This document shows, piece by piece, positions 16,664 to 25,446 of a DNA stretch of 64,000 nt (positions within the stretch are counted from its first letter, which is position 1; each line of letters begins with the position of its first letter). The notes beneath the pieces are model-generated. The model saw only the letters and a program-made list of their open reading frames with translations, was not told the DNA's origin and did no database searches. Position numbers and translations under genes: made by a program. The DNA lies in the NCBI RefSeq assembly GCF_000717345.1, contig NZ_JNZA01000006.1, forward strand, positions 124,001-188,000, written 5' to 3'. The DNA is from Streptomyces lydicus (GTDB lineage Bacteria; Actinomycetota; Actinomycetes; Streptomycetales; Streptomycetaceae).

Positions 16664-18556
16664 ATGAAGGACGTTCGTCGCAAGGTTCGCAGGGCGCAGA
16701 CCATCGTGCCATTCGGCGTCGGCGGAATCATTGATATTCGCGGCGAATCGTTCGTCGCCGCCGACATTCGCAGTTGGGCGGTCAACGGCGAACGGGTCGA
16801 ATCCCCACGGCTGGCAGCGAAATTGGGAGTGCAGGGCTTCCGATCGGCCCCCGTCATCCCCTCCGGCAAGGCCGAGTACGCAACCCGTATCGGGCCCACG
16901 TACGTGCGGTTCCCCAAATGGTTGTTCTGCCCTCAGTGCAGGAAGATGGTGCTCTGGCGACAGAATCTCGAACAATGGGGGAAGCAAGCGGTATGCGGTA
17001 ATTGCTCCGGGAAGCCGCAGCTGGCCCCGATGCGCTTCATTCAGGTGTGCCGGCAGGGCCACATGGCCGACATCGACTGGCGCCGGTGGGCCCACTCCAG
17101 GAGCGAAGGACACGATCAACGCCAGTGTCGGGTCTACCGACTTCGTTTTGTTGCAACTCCCCAATCTTCCGGCCTGGAAGCCCTGCGAGTCGTCTGCGTT
17201 GCCTGTCGCGCCGGACGGAACCTGGCAGGGATAAGCCAGAAGAACGTGCTCAAGCAGGTCGGCCTGGAATGTACGGGGAGCCACCCATGGCAATCTGTGA
17301 GTGACGAGTCGGACCCATGCGAGGAGACGCCACAAGCTGTGCAGCGCGGTGCTTCCAACGTGTACTTCCCGATCACACACTCGGCTCTCGACATCCCCGC
17401 GCCCGAAGGTGTTTCCGAGGAAGACGAAAAGGCCCGGGAGGTCTACGATCACCGTTTTTGGCCCGACTTCAAGAGCTCCGCGAACGGACCTGCCTCTGAT
17501 GTCTTCAAGGGGTACATAGCACGTGACTGCGACGTTCCGGAGGAATTCGTCGAGACTCTGCGGCGCCGCAATGCGGAAGAGGCTGCATCGATGCCGTCGG
17601 CGGAGAACTCGGACGACGATCTCAGCATCGCCGAATGGGCAGCTTTCTCCGCACCGGAGGCAGTCGCCGGATCCCGAACCTTCTCTGTCCGCCGCACCCA
17701 CCTCGGAGTACACCGGGACGACCCCGAATCCATGCAGGAACTGGATGCACGAATCTCCGGAATCGTCGTGGCCGATCGCGTACGCGAAGTCCGTGCGCTC
17801 GAAGGGTTCTCGCGCTACGAGCCCAACGCCGGTGACGGCGAGGAAGGCACAGGCGGCCGTGTGGTGTCGGTCAACACTCAGTCCCGGGCCAAGTGGCTGC
17901 CCGCCATCGACACCTACGGGGAAGGAATCTTCATCTCCGTGGACGAGCAGCGACTGAGCACATGGGAGGCACTTCCGTCGGTGCGCGACTGGACCCGACG
18001 GATCGAGCGCAATCTGGACCATTCCTTCAAGGCCGACCGCCTCAGAGACAAGTCCGGCCCGAAGCTCCTCCCACGATTCGTGATGCTGCACACCCTGGCC
18101 CATCACTTCATCCGTCAACTCTCCTACGACAGCGGCTACAACGCGGCATCGCTGCGTGAACGTGTCTATGCCCGAAGCCATGCCCCGGGCAGTGAACTCC
18201 CGCCACAGGCAGGAGTTTTCATCTACACAGCCGCGGGGGATGCGGAGGGAACGCTGGGAGGGCTGGTCCGTCAGGGCGGACCACCGAATCTCGTCGAGAC
18301 TCTGGTCCGTTTGCTCGAATCGGCGCAATGGTGCTCCCAGGACCCGCTCTGCGCAGATTCGACCGGCAGGTCCTTGGCCAACCTCAACCGGGCTGCTTGC
18401 CATGCGTGCACACTCCTTCCCGAGACGTGCTGCGAGATCGAAAACTCCCTTTTGGACAGAACCTTGTTGATCGGTGACGGTGAGATCCCGGGATTCTTCC
18501 GGGACGTCGTCCACGCTGCACTGGAGGAGTCGGTAGAGGCCGTTGATCTGCCGTGA
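16664..18556 (+). CDS. drmB: DrmB-like DUF1998 protein
   Basis: A 630-residue protein. N-terminal zinc-binding cysteines are CPQC (C89, C92), CGNC (C111, C114) and VCRQGH (C129, H133). The C-terminal DUF1998 domain (about 460-615) contains HTLAHHFIRQLSYDSGY, GVFIYTAAGDAEGTLGGLV and a terminal Cys cluster WCSQDPLC ... ACHACTLLPETCCE. In DISARM, DrmB forms a complex with the DrmA helicase and senses unmodified or 5'-ended DNA. Immediate adjacency to the drmA-like gene fits. The next gene's GTG start overlaps this stop codon (GTGA), so the four genes form one operon. Codon use becomes slightly less GC-biased here than in drmA. Confidence 0.85.
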   Translation: MKDVRRKVRRAQTIVPFGVGGIIDIRGESFVAADIRSWAVNGERVESPRLAAKLGVQGFRSAPVIPSGKAEYATRIGPTYVRFPKWLFCPQCRKMVLWRQNLEQWGKQAVCGNCSGKPQLAPMRFIQVCRQGHMADIDWRRWAHSRSEGHDQRQCRVYRLRFVATPQSSGLEALRVVCVACRAGRNLAGISQKNVLKQVGLECTGSHPWQSVSDESDPCEETPQAVQRGASNVYFPITHSALDIPAPEGVSEEDEKAREVYDHRFWPDFKSSANGPASDVFKGYIARDCDVPEEFVETLRRRNAEEAASMPSAENSDDDLSIAEWAAFSAPEAVAGSRTFSVRRTHLGVHRDDPESMQELDARISGIVVADRVREVRALEGFSRYEPNAGDGEEGTGGRVVSVNTQSRAKWLPAIDTYGEGIFISVDEQRLSTWEALPSVRDWTRRIERNLDHSFKADRLRDKSGPKLLPRFVMLHTLAHHFIRQLSYDSGYNAASLRERVYARSHAPGSELPPQAGVFIYTAAGDAEGTLGGLVRQGGPPNLVETLVRLLESAQWCSQDPLCADSTGRSLANLNRAACHACTLLPETCCEIENSLLDRTLLIGDGEIPGFFRDVVHAALEESVEAVDLP

Positions 18557-19653
18557 AGTTTCCTTCCCTCCTCGCCCTCGAAGCCGAGCAGCAGGCGGTT
18601 GTCGATCTCCCGTTCGACGGAAGCCGGGTGGTCACCGGAGCACCTGGTGCGGGAAAGAGCGTGATGGCCGTCTATCGCGCCTGGGCGCTGGCAACCGCAG
18701 GTCGTGAAGTCACCCTCTTCGCGCGCTCCAACCTGTTGCGGCAGTACCTCGCCCAGGCAGCACCCGACCTCACGGAGTCACTCACCGTCACCACCTTCCA
18801 TCGATGGGTCGGAGCGTTTTGGAGGGCGCGATTTCAAACCGCACCCCCGATGACCGACGAGGGGGGTTGGAACTACGACTGGTTCGAGATGCAGCGGGAC
18901 TGCATCCTGCATCAGGTCAAGTCCACGGCACATCTGGTGATCGATGAGGGGCAGGACCTTCCCGTTGCCTTCTACGATTTGTGCCGCATACTCGAAATCG
19001 GCGTCACTGTTTTCGCCGACGAAGAACAGCGAATCGGTGACGATCAGAGCACCTTGTCTGAGATGTGTCGAGCGCTTGCCGTAAGTTCCGATCCGCTCGT
19101 ACTGCGCGAGAATCATCGGAACAGCCGCGAGATTGCCCGGCTGGCATCCGAGTTCCACACGAACGGCTATGGCGAGAATCATATGCCTGCGCCATCCGGG
19201 CGGATGCCCTGTGTCCTGAGAGTTCCCTCCCTGGGGCACCTCCTCACCGGAATTCATCAATACTTCATCGCGCGGCCGGAGCGGAGCATCGGGATCATCT
19301 GCAGATCGACCCTTCTGCTCCGGGATATTCAGAGCAGGCTTACGCAGCGCGGTCTCGCCAAGTACACCCAGGCATATGTGTACGATGACGAGGATCGAAA
19401 GAGAATGGAATTCTCCGAAAATTCCATCCGGATCGTGAGCACAGCCAGTATGAAGGGCCTTGAGTTCGACAGCGTCTTCGTCCCGGACCTGGACGCCTAC
19501 ACGGAGGATCCATCGGGCGTCGACGCACGTCTGCGCTTCTTCGTGCTGTGCACCCGCGCTCGCGAAGATCTCCACTTGGTGTATCGCGGCCCCACAGAGC
19601 CGGCCATCTTGTCGAGCATCCCGGAATCCTTGTTGGCCCGACGGGCCGGTTGA
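18553..19653 (+). CDS. UvrD/DUF2075-like SF1 helicase
   Basis: A 366-residue compact superfamily 1 ATPase starting at GTG 18553, overlapping the drmB stop by 4 bases. Motifs: Walker A GAPGAGKS (29-36), Walker B VIDEGQD (about 130-136), motif IV-like RENHRN, motif V KGLEFDSVFVPD and motif VI FVLCTRAREDLHLVY. It lacks the long 1B/2B insertions of full UvrD. It may process DNA with DrmA/DrmB or act as a DNA-dependent ATPase sensor. It takes the place where DISARM loci usually carry drmC, a phospholipase-D-type nuclease gene, which is absent. It is the last gene of the operon. Confidence 0.8.
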   Translation: MKFPSLLALEAEQQAVVDLPFDGSRVVTGAPGAGKSVMAVYRAWALATAGREVTLFARSNLLRQYLAQAAPDLTESLTVTTFHRWVGAFWRARFQTAPPMTDEGGWNYDWFEMQRDCILHQVKSTAHLVIDEGQDLPVAFYDLCRILEIGVTVFADEEQRIGDDQSTLSEMCRALAVSSDPLVLRENHRNSREIARLASEFHTNGYGENHMPAPSGRMPCVLRVPSLGHLLTGIHQYFIARPERSIGIICRSTLLLRDIQSRLTQRGLAKYTQAYVYDDEDRKRMEFSENSIRIVSTASMKGLEFDSVFVPDLDAYTEDPSGVDARLRFFVLCTRAREDLHLVYRGPTEPAILSSIPESLLARRAG

Positions 19654-20033
19654 CCTTACCGCGCAGTCATTCCACCCCAGGCCGGGAGCAGAACCGCGCT
19701 CCGCGCCGCCGCCGATGTCCATAACCTCCTGGGGCCCGGACCAGGGGCATCCGATGACGCGTGGAGGAGGCCACTGAGGGGTCGGTAGACCCCTGGGGCT
19801 CGGATAGTGGCATGAGCTGCGGCGTCGATTACGCGAAGGACGAGGTTTGTGATCACGGAGGCGGAGTCGATCACCAGCTTCGCTGAAGGCTCTTAGTGCG
19901 TGAGCCATGCGTGAGTGGACAGTGGAACATGAGGTGCCCAAAGTCGGACCGGGCGTCAAGCCGAATGGTGCTGACCTGCAAGGACAGCACCACCCAGTAT
20001 GAAGCAGCAGCGCCGGTCAGAGAGCCGACTCCT
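19654..20033. other. Gene-less right inner end of the island
   Basis: About 380 bases between the helicase operon and the right repeat. It holds a small perfect hairpin (19777-19794) and an inverted repeat GGTGCTG ... CAGCACC (19967-19973 / 19985-19991). The left arm of that repeat is part of the 12-mer also found inside the left end at 2886. No integrase or excisionase remnant is recognised. Confidence 0.45.
19777..19794 (+). terminator. Short hairpin downstream of the helicase operon
   Basis: Perfect 7-bp stem AGGGGTC / GACCCCT around a GGTA loop, 124 bases after the last helicase stop codon. There is no T-tract. It may end the four-gene operon. Confidence 0.4.
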
Positions 20034-20084
20034 CTTGTAAAGCGAAGGTCGTCGGTTCGAATCCGACAGGGGGCTCTCAGCACG
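20034..20084 (+). repeat. attR-like repeat: 3' half of a tRNA-Thr(UGU)-like sequence
   Basis: Second copy of the 51-base tRNA-like segment, exactly 17,200 bases from the first. The sequence just upstream (AGAGCCGACTCCT) vaguely resembles a D-arm remnant. It does not pair with the anticodon-stem 3' strand AGCGA, and no acceptor 5' strand is present, so this is not an intact tRNA. It is followed directly by a strong terminator hairpin, as expected if this is the original 3' end of the chromosomal tRNA gene displaced by insertion. Confidence 0.75.
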
Positions 20085-20094
20085 AACAGGGACG

Positions 20095-20124
20095 AAGCCC
20101 CGGGCCGATCATGGCCTGGGGCTT
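20095..20124 (+). terminator. Rho-independent-type hairpin, probably the displaced tRNA terminator
   Basis: 12-bp stem AAGCCCCGGGCC / GGCCTGGGGCTT (one G-T pair) with a GATCAT loop, ending in CTT. It begins 10 bases after the right repeat, the expected position of the native tRNA terminator. Confidence 0.75.
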
Positions 20125-20710
20125 CTGATGTTTGTGGTGGCGTCCGTCGCCCCGGTGCCGGCGCCGGGGCCGATGCTGGTGCCGGCGCTGTCGGGCGAGT
20201 GCGGTGATGTGCGCGTGCTCTGTGGTGAGCGCAGTGCCTCCGGGCGCCGGCGTGGAGTACATGCAGCGCGCGTCTCTTGCTGTGGGTCGGCTATCGCCTG
20301 GCGCGGTGCCGGTGGCCCGTTCTCAACCTGTGGACGTGCAACGGGGTCCCTGACGACGAAGGCGTTTGCAGCAGGTGGGAAGTCCGCGGCTGAGGCCCCT
20401 CCGGGTGGTCTGACGTCGGGCCGCACGGTTTCAGGGGCTGAGGCGGCAGGTGGGAGGCGGTACTCAGTTGCCTCCCACTCTGTCTGCGCTGTGCGCAATG
20501 GGGGAGAGGGCCAGTGGGGCAAGGCAAGGGAGAACGGGCCGGCAGTCACGGTGAGGGCCGGTTGGGGGGCGTTGCCGGAGTTCGGTGTGGTGTGCGTGCA
20601 GGCGGCCGGTGGGCGAGGGGGCGGCTGGTGTTGCTGCCGTGGTGAATGACATCTCTCTGCCTCGGGTCCGGCAGTATGCGGAGGGCGTCGAGGTTGTCGG
20701 TCGGGCGGGT
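20125..20710. other. Gene-less stretch before the glycosyltransferase-like gene
   Basis: About 585 GC-rich bases with overlapping open frames in several phases but none with recognisable protein features. It probably holds the promoter of the next gene. Nothing else is seen. Confidence 0.4.
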
Positions 20711-22183
20711 ATGCCGCGGCAGGCACGGTCGGTGCCTCGGGGTGCGGCGTCGTACGGGCGCATATTTCTCTGCGCCGGGCCGGGCCTTCTGGCCCTCGTC
20801 CTCGGGTTGTGGGGCCTCACGCGTGAGCACAGCATGTGGCGGGACGAGGCTGCGACCTGGCAGGCCGCGCATCGTTCGCTGGCCGGGACAGTGCACATGG
20901 TCGGCCAGGTCGACGTCGTCCACGGCGTGTACTACGCGGTGATGCACGAGGTGTTCGCCCTCTTCGGCGACAGTCTGGTCGCCCTGCGGCTGCCCTCGGT
21001 GCTCGCCACCGCCGGTGCCTGCGCACTGACGGCACTCATCGGCGCCCGGCTCTCAGGGCGCTGGGTCGGCATGGCGGCAGGGCTGGCCCTCGCGGTCGTT
21101 CCCGCGGTCCAGGAGTACGCGCAGGAGGGCAGGTCCTATGCGCTCGTGCTGGCCTTCGTGGCGCTGGCGACCTGGCTTCTGATGGGTGCGCTCGGGCGGC
21201 CGAGCGCCTTGCGGTGGGCGGGGTATGCGGGCGTCGTACTGGTCGCCGCGCTGCTCAATTGGTTCTCGCTGCTCGCGCTCGTCGCGCATGCCGTCACGGT
21301 TGCGTACGTTCGCCCGGGCCGCGCCCGATGCATCGGGTGGGCGCTCGCTGCCACCGGGGCGGTGACCGGGGCGCTGCCGCTGATACTGGCCAGCGGGGCA
21401 CAGGCCGACCAGGTCTCCTGGATCAAGCCGCTCGGTTGGTCGACCGTGCTCGGTGTCGTGATCACGGTGGCGGTCGCCGTGCTCTGCGCGCGCATGGCGC
21501 GTGCGCGCCTGCCGGAGCGCCTGCGGGGCAGTGCGCTGCCTGCTCGTGTGAGCCTTGCCGCCGTCGCGCTCCCGCTGTGTGCGGTGCCGCAGATCGGTCT
21601 GGCCGTGGTCTCCCTGGTCAAACCGCTCTACATCACCCGCTACGTGTTGTTCGCGTACGTAGGATTCGCGCTTCTCGTCGGCGTACTCCTGGCCACGATC
21701 ATCGGGCGCGTCAGGGCCCACCCCCGTGTGCTGCTCCCGGCCACCGCCGTCCTGGCCGTCCTGGCGCTGCTCCCGATCGAACTCCGGCTGCGTACGGCAG
21801 AGAGCCGTGTTGATGACGTACTGACCGCGGCAGCCATCGTCGGGCGTGTGCGCCACGGCGCCGACGGGGTGCTCTACATCCCCGCCGCGCGCCGTGACAC
21901 CGCCCTTGTCTCGCCGCAGGCGTTCGCGGGCCTGCGCGACCTCGCCCTGGCCCAGGGGCCGGTGGAGTCGGGGACGTTGAAGGGCGTGGAGGCCGGGCCG
22001 GGCGCCATAGAGCAAGCCGTGCCGGACGCCCGGGGGATAGTGCTCGTCACCGATGCCGGGCCGTTGCACGCCGACTCGGCGCGCGATCGCGCCAAGCTGC
22101 GTGCCCTCGACGAGCACTTCGTGCGCCGTTCGATGAGTGTCGCGCGGGGGCGGCAGGTGAGCGTCTATGAGCGGGTGAGGTGA
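20711..22183 (+). CDS. Polytopic membrane glycosyltransferase, GT-C / family 39 type
   Basis: About 490 residues from ATG 20711; an upstream in-frame GTG at 20642 would add 23 residues. Around ten to eleven hydrophobic helices are visible. The first extracytoplasmic loop carries the motif MWRDEAATW, in which the acidic pair matches the catalytic Asp position of GT-C enzymes such as protein O-mannosyltransferases and polyprenyl-phosphate-mannose-dependent transferases. A soluble C-terminal domain (last ~130 residues) ends QVSVYERVR. It probably transfers a sugar from a lipid-phosphate donor on the outer face of the membrane. It is monocistronic and is the first core gene right of the island. 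Confidence 0.7.
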   Translation: MPRQARSVPRGAASYGRIFLCAGPGLLALVLGLWGLTREHSMWRDEAATWQAAHRSLAGTVHMVGQVDVVHGVYYAVMHEVFALFGDSLVALRLPSVLATAGACALTALIGARLSGRWVGMAAGLALAVVPAVQEYAQEGRSYALVLAFVALATWLLMGALGRPSALRWAGYAGVVLVAALLNWFSLLALVAHAVTVAYVRPGRARCIGWALAATGAVTGALPLILASGAQADQVSWIKPLGWSTVLGVVITVAVAVLCARMARARLPERLRGSALPARVSLAAVALPLCAVPQIGLAVVSLVKPLYITRYVLFAYVGFALLVGVLLATIIGRVRAHPRVLLPATAVLAVLALLPIELRLRTAESRVDDVLTAAAIVGRVRHGADGVLYIPAARRDTALVSPQAFAGLRDLALAQGPVESGTLKGVEAGPGAIEQAVPDARGIVLVTDAGPLHADSARDRAKLRALDEHFVRRSMSVARGRQVSVYERVR

Positions 22184-22474
22184 TTCCGGGCCTCCGGAAG
22201 GGACGAAGCCTCTCAGGATTGCTTGTCCCGGTGGGAGGGCCCGCGGGCTCAGAGGGTGGCGAGCGTGATTGCCACGCCGACGGGGGTGAGGGCTGCGGCC
22301 AGGCCGACCGTCAGGCAGACGTAGGCCAAGGGCTTGAACGCCCTGCGCCGCTGGGCACGGCAAGCGGCGAAGCAGGTGAAGCTGACGAGGAGCCGGCCTG
22401 ATGTGGCCGGACGCGGTTGCTGCGCGGGGTGAGCGCGGAGCCGCGTTCGGGGCTGGTGGTGCCCGAGGCAGGGG

Positions 22475-22687
22475 CTAGCTTTCCTCGACTCCCCGCCGCA
22501 GGAGTTCGGCCTCGACGGCCTGGAGCTTCGTGCGCCAGTCACGGGCGGCCTTGGGGTTGCGGCCCATGCCTCGCGATCCGGCGTGCTGAGCGCGACGGCT
22601 GGCGAAATCCCGGCGCTCACGGAGCTGCTCGACGGTGAGACCGGTGAGCTCGGCGCTCCAGTTGTCGTAAAGCTTCCAGCGACTCAT
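22475..22687 (-). CDS. Small conserved Streptomyces protein, 70 aa
   Basis: A 70-residue, basic, fully helical protein beginning MSRWKLYDNW and containing QLRERRDFASRRAQHAGSRG and a KAARDWRTKLQAVEAELLRR amphipathic helix. I recall near-identical small hypothetical proteins across Streptomyces, but no function. The chosen ATG at 22687 begins the compact conserved part; the longer open frame upstream has no protein-like content. Confidence 0.6.
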   Translation of the reverse strand: MSRWKLYDNWSAELTGLTVEQLRERRDFASRRAQHAGSRGMGRNPKAARDWRTKLQAVEAELLRRGVEES

Positions 22688-22790
22688 GCGTTCAGAGTGC
22701 TGCACGTAGCGAACTGATCGCACGGCGTTTTCGGTGTCCGGCGGCCGCCTGTGGCAGGCGGGCGGGGTGGCATGTGCCCCGGCCATCGTC

Positions 22791-22826
22791 GTTGCTGTTG
22801 CTGTTGCTGTTGCCGTCGCCGTTGCC
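22791..22826 (+). repeat. Hexanucleotide repeat (GTTGCT)n
   Basis: Six successive hexamers: three GTTGCT, then GTTGCC, GTCGCC and GTTGCC. They sit in the gap between the small helical protein gene and the M24 peptidase gene. This is a simple-sequence tract prone to slippage. Confidence 0.7.
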
Positions 22827-22921
22827 GGGGGGAGCGTGTGCGGTGGGCTGCTGGGTGAAGGCGGCTGTGCCTGGTGGATTTTGACGGGACGTCGGGCACG
22901 TGGCGGCGTAAGTTCGCCCGC

Positions 22922-24037
22922 ATGACGACTTCGATGACGCGTGAGGACTACGAGCGGCGGATGGAGCGGGCGGGGCGGGCCGCCGCCGACGCCGGGCTGG
23001 CGGGGCTGGTGGTGACGCCCGGGCCGGATCTGCCGTGGCTGTGCGGGTACCGGCCGACGGCGGTCACCGAGCGGCTGACCGCCCTGGTGATCGAGCCGGG
23101 GCGGCGCGCGCGGCTGCTGGTGCCCGTATTGGAGCAGCCGGACGCGGAGCGCTCCCCGGGAGCCGGGGCGCTGGAGGTGACCGGGTGGAGCGACGGCTCG
23201 GATCCGTACGAGCAGCTCGCCAAGTGGATGAATCCGCAGGGGCGTTACGGGGTTTCCGACGCGACGTGGGCGCTGCATCTGCTGGGGCTGCAGCGGTCGC
23301 TGCCGGGGAGTGCGTACGCGGGGCTGACGGAGGTGCTGCCGATGCTGCGGGCCGTCAAGGACGCCCATGAGGTGGCGATGCTGGCCGCTGCCGGGGCCGC
23401 GGCGGACGCGACGTACGAGGAGATCCTGGGGGTGCGCTTCGGCGGACGCCGGGAGTCCGAGGTGGCGGCGGACCTCGCGCGGCTGCTGGTCGAGCACGGC
23501 CACAGCCAGGTGGACTTCACCATCGTCGGGTCGGGCCCCAACGGCGCCAATCCGCACCACGAGCCGGGCGAGCGGGTCATCGAGGACGGCGACATGGTCG
23601 TGCTGGACTTCGGCGGGCTGAAGGACGGCTACGGGTCGGACACGTCGCGGACCGTGCACGTCGGGGAGGCGGGCGCCGAGGAGCGCAAGGTGCACGACAT
23701 CGTGCGGGAGGCGCAGCAGGCGGCGTTCGAGGCGGTACGGCCGGGCGTCGCGTGCCAGGACGTGGACCGGGTGGCCCGGCGGGTCATCAAGGCGGCGGGG
23801 TACGGCGAGTACTTCATCCACCGCACCGGGCACGGCATCGGCGTGACCACGCACGAGCCGCCGTACCTGGTGGAGGGCGAGCATCTGCCGCTGGTACCCG
23901 GGATGTGCTTCTCGATCGAGCCGGGGATCTATCTGCCGGGGCGGTTCGGGGTGCGCATCGAGGACATCGTGACGTGTACGGAGTCGGGCGGGCGGCGGTT
24001 GAACGCGACGGGGCGGGAGATGGCCGTGGTGCGGTAG
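22922..24037 (+). CDS. M24-family aminopeptidase (Xaa-Pro dipeptidase type)
   Basis: 371 residues from ATG 22922. An N-terminal creatinase/prolidase domain (about 1-135) precedes a pita-bread catalytic domain. The five metal ligands are recognisable: Asp in MVVLDFGG, Asp in GSDTSRT, His in HRTGHGIG, Glu in FSIEPGIYL and Glu in VRIEDIV. It likely cleaves N-terminal residues before proline in cytoplasmic peptides, using two Mn or Co ions. It stands alone and is convergent with the quinone oxidoreductase gene. Confidence 0.88.
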   Translation: MTTSMTREDYERRMERAGRAAADAGLAGLVVTPGPDLPWLCGYRPTAVTERLTALVIEPGRRARLLVPVLEQPDAERSPGAGALEVTGWSDGSDPYEQLAKWMNPQGRYGVSDATWALHLLGLQRSLPGSAYAGLTEVLPMLRAVKDAHEVAMLAAAGAAADATYEEILGVRFGGRRESEVAADLARLLVEHGHSQVDFTIVGSGPNGANPHHEPGERVIEDGDMVVLDFGGLKDGYGSDTSRTVHVGEAGAEERKVHDIVREAQQAAFEAVRPGVACQDVDRVARRVIKAAGYGEYFIHRTGHGIGVTTHEPPYLVEGEHLPLVPGMCFSIEPGIYLPGRFGVRIEDIVTCTESGGRRLNATGREMAVVR

Positions 24038-24101
24038 GGGAAGCGGTGGCGTCGCGTGACGTGAGGTGCGGTAGGGGGCCGGGGTCGGGCGGCGGGCCGG
24101 G

Positions 24102-25136
24102 TCAGGCACCGGGGCTGCCTTCCCCGGGCACCAACACGACCTTTCCCATGGTGGCGCGGCCTTCCAGGGCCCGGTGGGCGGCCGGGGCTTCGGCCAGCGG
24201 GAACGGCTGGACCGCCGGTACCAGCCGGCCGGCCGCCGCTTCCGCGAGGGCCGCGGTCTCCAGGGTGCGCATCGGGTCGTCGCCGCCGGCCCTGGCGAGC
24301 ATGGGCGGCCCGAGGACCTGCTGGGACGTGATGCCGCGCGCCGTCAGCTCGCCGTCCGCGAACTCCAGCGGGCCGCCGTCGAGTACGCCGCCGGAGGACC
24401 AGCCGAACACCAGATGGCGGCCCCCGTGGGCGAGGAGGTCGACGGCGGCGCGCCCGGGTGCGCCGCCCACGGAGTCGAAGACGAGGGTGGCGCCGGGTGC
24501 GCCGCGGCCGTCGAGGAACGCGCGTACCAGGGACGGCCAGCCGTCGTCGGTGTAGTCGACGGCGAGGTCGGCGCCCAGCTCGCGGACCCGGGCCACCTTG
24601 GCGGGCCCGCCGGCCAGGCCGATGACCGTCGCGCCGGTGTTCTTGGCGTGTTGGACGAGCAGGGAGCCGATGCCGCCGGCGGCCGCGGGAACGAGGGCGA
24701 TGTCGTCGGCGGTGAGGTCGGCGAAGAGCAGGATGCCCATGGTGGTGCGGCCGGTGCCGATCATGGCCACGGCCTGGCCGGGGTCCAGGTTCGCGGGAAT
24801 CGGGTGCAGGCGTGCGGCGGCGACGACGGCGAGTTCCGCGTAACCGCCGGGGGCCGCGCCGAGGTGGGCGACGACGCGGCGGCCGAGCCAGGCGGGGTCG
24901 GTGCCCTCGCCGAGTGCGTCGACCGTGCCGGCGACCTCCCGCCCCGGGACGGTCGGCAGCTCGGGCAGCGGCAGGGGGCCGCCCTGTTTGCCTTCCCGCA
25001 GGGCCGTGTCCAGGAGGTGGACACCGGCCGCGGCCACGGCGATACGGACCTCACCCGGGCCCGGTACGGGGTCCTCGACGGTCTCGTAGGTGAGGTTCTC
25101 CGCGGGGCCGAAGGCGTGCAGCCGAATCGCGTGCAT
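24102..25136 (-). CDS. Zinc-free quinone oxidoreductase-like MDR protein
   Basis: 344 residues from ATG 25136, preceded by AGGAG; upstream in-frame codons give low-complexity sequence and are rejected. An N-terminal GroES-like fold (MHAIRLHAFGPAENLTYE..., VPGREVAGTV) is followed by a Rossmann NAD(P)H domain with an alanine/glycine-rich loop (PAAAGGIGSLLVQHAK). The structural zinc cysteines of alcohol dehydrogenases are missing, as in quinone oxidoreductases. It probably reduces quinones or enones using NADPH. Confidence 0.85.
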   Translation of the reverse strand: MHAIRLHAFGPAENLTYETVEDPVPGPGEVRIAVAAAGVHLLDTALREGKQGGPLPLPELPTVPGREVAGTVDALGEGTDPAWLGRRVVAHLGAAPGGYAELAVVAAARLHPIPANLDPGQAVAMIGTGRTTMGILLFADLTADDIALVPAAAGGIGSLLVQHAKNTGATVIGLAGGPAKVARVRELGADLAVDYTDDGWPSLVRAFLDGRGAPGATLVFDSVGGAPGRAAVDLLAHGGRHLVFGWSSGGVLDGGPLEFADGELTARGITSQQVLGPPMLARAGGDDPMRTLETAALAEAAAGRLVPAVQPFPLAEAPAAHRALEGRATMGKVVLVPGEGSPGA

Positions 25137-25446
25137 GGCGGGGTCTCCTGAACAGGGGGAGTGGGGAAGTCGGGAATTCGGGAATTGGGGGGCTGGGGAG
25201 TTGGGGTTGGGTCGGTGGGGCGTGGGCGTCACTGTGCTACCTCAAGCGTGGTTGAGGTCAACTGTCGAAGTGGTCGCCGGAGTGTTTTCCCAGGTCAGGG
25301 TGGATTGTCAGTGGGGTGGTTCACGATGGGTGGTGCAGGCGCGGAACGGTGACGAGGCGGCGGCGACGCGGCGGCGATCCGGCGACGGGGCGGCGGCAAC
25401 GCGGCGGCGGGACGCGTACGGGACGACGGTGAAGGGCGGTGATCGC
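25137..25446. other. Divergent intergenic region
   Basis: About 310 bases between the oxidoreductase and pentapeptide genes. It contains a purine-rich, GGGGAATT/GGGG-type imperfect repeat stretch at about 25160-25215. No other structure is recognised. Confidence 0.4.

Noticed and set aside
22249..22474. Small membrane protein on the minus strand before 22249
   Set aside because: A convincing hydrophobic helix is present but no start codon or ribosome-binding site in a sensible place; left unannotated.
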